Shown: positions 61,972-64,000 of the stretch, one piece after another
How positions within the stretch are numbered: the first letter of the stretch is position 1
Layout: each line of letters opens with the position of its first letter
Source of the DNA: Heligmosomoides polygyrus polygyrus
Lineage: Eukaryota; Nematoda; Chromadorea; Rhabditida; Heligmosomidae
Assembly: GCA_947396885.1 (NCBI GenBank)
Contig: OX377206.1
Location: 8,129,050 to 8,193,049, forward strand
Direction: 5' to 3'
Length of the DNA stretch: 64,000 nucleotides
The notes under the pieces: model-generated
The model's database searches: none
What the model saw: only the letters and a program-made list of their open reading frames with translations
Told to the model about the DNA's origin: nothing
Position numbers and translations under genes: made by a program

Positions 61972-62066
61972 GTAAGGTCTAGTGATTTTCTTACTATTCA
62001 ACCGTTTCTGAGCTACCAGTCTGAAAACGTATAGTTCACTTGCTCGTTATATGTCGTTTTTTAACT

Positions 62067-62276
62067 AGTGGTCAATGTGGCCTACAAGGGGATGGTGGTG
62101 GGGAAAAACAGATCAGGAGAATCAAGCTGCATCGAACGGACATGCAACCCAGATGGGGCTTGCGTGTTCGAATCAGGTGCTGGTTGGTTGTTCTTTCTGC
62201 ACTCTGATTAGCTGTCACTGGTCAGCGTCGCTTTCTCACCTCCCTCTAATGTAGGTCACAATAACGACTAGAATCG
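62067..62276. repeat. MITE with GTGGCCTACA ends
   Basis: GTCAATGTGGCCTACAAGGG on the left and AATGTAGGTCACAATAACGA on the right are inverted. Same group as 15510-15698. Confidence 0.65.
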
Positions 62277-63199
62277 GCGAATTTCACATTTTTTTCATTG
62301 AGAAGGGACATTTGAGAGCGCATGAATTGAAATTGCCATGGCCTCATCTTGCAAATTCTGCCGTTTTGGAGTGCATAGGAAAAGCAATTACTATTTCTAG
62401 TTGAAATGAGAAGTTTAAAAAGTTCACATCATACTACAAAACAAGCGGTCTAGCCATAAGATGGGTTCTACGTCTTTGGACAGACTCGAAACGCCTTCTT
62501 TGAGAAATGCCACTGAGCGTCTTCTGTCTTTCTTGGCGGGTACACTATACTTATCCAACGTCTTAGGAGGAGCGCAGTTATCAGGAAGCAGAACAGATCT
62601 GAAATTGCAGTACCTCGAATTTAGACTGCTGTTTATCATCCTATTTGTTGCGCCTCTGGCGTTCTTTGAATTTCCTGAATCGTTCATTCCATGCTGCTCA
62701 GCCCCTTCTCTATGTCCTTTTCTCCTTATTACATAACCTTGCTAGAAGGGAAACATCTTCGCGAGTTTGGAGATGTTCGTTTAGGTGTAAGAAGGGAGCC
62801 CCAGTAGAATATACTATTTTTGTTTCATACCAGGCACTTCCCAAGCAAAAATTAACGCATCTGAAGTCAAATTGGACTCCTTTTAACAATGCCAATTTAG
62901 TCTTTGGTTAAAAAATGTACAGAAGCTCTTATAGAGGGTCTGTTAAGAAGAAACATCTACAGTCCTAGAATGGGTATAGAATTCTCACTCATTCTTGCGT
63001 CCACTCACCTACTCACCCATTTCACGATAAGCACTATGTAAAAGCACTTTGCAATAGCTGGTACGAAACTGGGGCACGGTAAATGCTAAGTAAATGCACT
63101 TTGCAACTGTTCTTACGATTCTTGGTAGTGAAGCTCAGTTGCTTACTGAGTACGTGTGCCACGCAGTCAGTTTTGCTCATACGGTCAAAAAGAGAATCT
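62277..63199. other. Intron stretch, nothing recognised
   Basis: A frame at 62461-62736 looks hydrophobic but does not match domain IV S5 and lacks splice support. Confidence 0.45.
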
Positions 63200-63605
63200 G
63201 GTTCAATGATCGACACCGCACTAGAAAAAGGAATTTTTTCAAGCGAACGGCATGGTTTCCTCTGAGCATTTTATTTTTTCCCAATTGTAGGTGTTCACTT
63301 CTAGTGAAAAAAATTTGAAACGTATAAGATTATTGTCTTTCTTTAATAAAATAATTGATCGTACCACGGAGCAGTGTCTTACCTTTGCTCCACTGCGTCT
63401 CTTCGTCTACGCTCCGCCCACAACAGATATAAACCCGCAGTGGGACCCGACTTCGGTCCGGTGTAGTTGTACTTCCACTGAGATGTGGGTGGCAAAACAG
63501 AACATAACCATGGGAGGGGATCCACGTTGTCGATGGTGGAAGATGTGCTAATTCAGAAAAGGCTGCTAGAGTACAAGATGGTATTCATCTGAACAAAGTG
63601 ACCGT
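63200..63605 (-). repeat. TATA-bearing foldback repeat, one arm and body
   Basis: CCCAATTGTAGGTGTTCAC, CTTTAATAAAATAATTGATC and CCCACAACAGATATAAACCC occur in the usual order. GGGTGGCAAAACAGAACATA follows in the body. Confidence 0.65.
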
Positions 63606-63775
63606 TTGGTTCTCAAACAAAGGCCGGTTAGTAACCGAGCGTGAAAAAGGGTTTGAAGTTGATTTACTGCTCGGCTTGGAACCCCGCCGCCTATCACCAT
63701 GAGACACGGCAGGGTTTCAAACCGAACAGTAAATCTGTTTCAAACCCTTTCATGCTCGGTTACTAACCGACTTAT
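63606..63775. repeat. Inverted repeat flanking a short loop
   Basis: GGTTAGTAACCGAGCGTGAA and its complement CATGCTCGGTTACTAACC bound a stem-loop of about 160 bases. A MITE of a further group. Confidence 0.7.
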
Positions 63776-64000
63776 GCATGAGCATGTTCGTCGGGCACGT
63801 GAAACGCAGTCGGAGGAGGCGCCGGCTGTCGAGTGCACCCCATACCAGGTTCCTGGTTCGGATTTCTCGCCCAGGCCAACCAAGACTTCCGTCCCTCCGG
63901 GGTCGGTGAATTGGTACTAGACTTCTCTTTGAAGGATAGAGCGCTGACTTGTTCATCGGCTGGCCACCGCAAGTCATTGTATGGCCAAATACGCATTCTA
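63776..64000 (+). repeat. tRNA-derived SINE, cut by the window end
   Basis: Head AAACGCAGTCGGAGGAGGCG, B box GGTTCGGATTTCTC and body up to GGCCAAATACGCATTC. The tail lies beyond the window. Confidence 0.8.

Noticed and set aside
62461..62736. Domain IV S5 exon
   Set aside because: Hydrophobic in one frame, but lacks the VGNLG start, the FFLLFFIFAALGVELFG-type helix and splice sites.

Overview
The window looks like nuclear DNA of a parasitic clade V (strongylid, hookworm-like) nematode. It is AT-rich, with introns ending in TTTTCAG/TTTACAG, large introns packed with transposon debris, and mariner, RTE and tRNA-derived SINE copies. The species call is inference; the nematode call rests on intron style and protein similarity.

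One large gene on the + strand dominates: a T-type (Cav3) voltage-gated calcium channel alpha-1 subunit, the orthologue of C. elegans cca-1. I could place 36 exons between 5918 and 61971, with splice phases agreeing at every join I checked. They cover the N-terminal cytoplasmic region, domain I, the I-II linker with its gating-brake helix, domain II, the II-III linker, the pore half of domain III, the III-IV linker and domain IV S1 to S4/S5. The start codon lies upstream of 5918, and the domain IV pore and C-tail lie beyond 64000. The selectivity-filter residues seen are E (domain I), E (domain II) and D (domain III), as expected of a T-type channel.

Four things in the gene deserve attention. 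(1) Two phase-identical alternative exons (40007-40136 and 41553-41703) encode the domain II turret; one has three cysteines and the other five. This matches the exon 12a/12b pair known from molluscan Cav3, where it switches sodium against calcium permeability. (2) No exon for domain III S1-S4 can be found between 45326 and 49853, although the flanking exons are phase-compatible. (3) Two in-frame stops occur in otherwise well-kept exons: TAA at 43588 in the II-III linker, and TAG at 61322 where a conserved tryptophan is expected. (4) The intron after domain I S4 uses a GC donor.

The 16-kb intron between domains I and II (21606-37784) holds a 200-base assembly gap and a set of nested insertions. 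A foldback repeat was hit by a 5'-truncated RTE retrotransposon (10-base target duplication). The RTE was then hit by a 2.8-kb insertion with its own 10-base target duplication. Inside that insertion, on the minus strand, is an intronless, broken copy of pen-2, the 101-residue gamma-secretase subunit.

The rest is repeats: a tRNA-derived SINE with a TTATCC tail (about ten copies), long hairpins carrying tRNA-like sequence, TTCGAATA-rich MITEs, short GCGACGCG palindromes, a foldback family with TATA-like boxes, two dead mariner copies, a Tc1-like copy, a hAT-type element and a minisatellite.

Apart from the channel gene and the pen-2 copy I found no other host gene.
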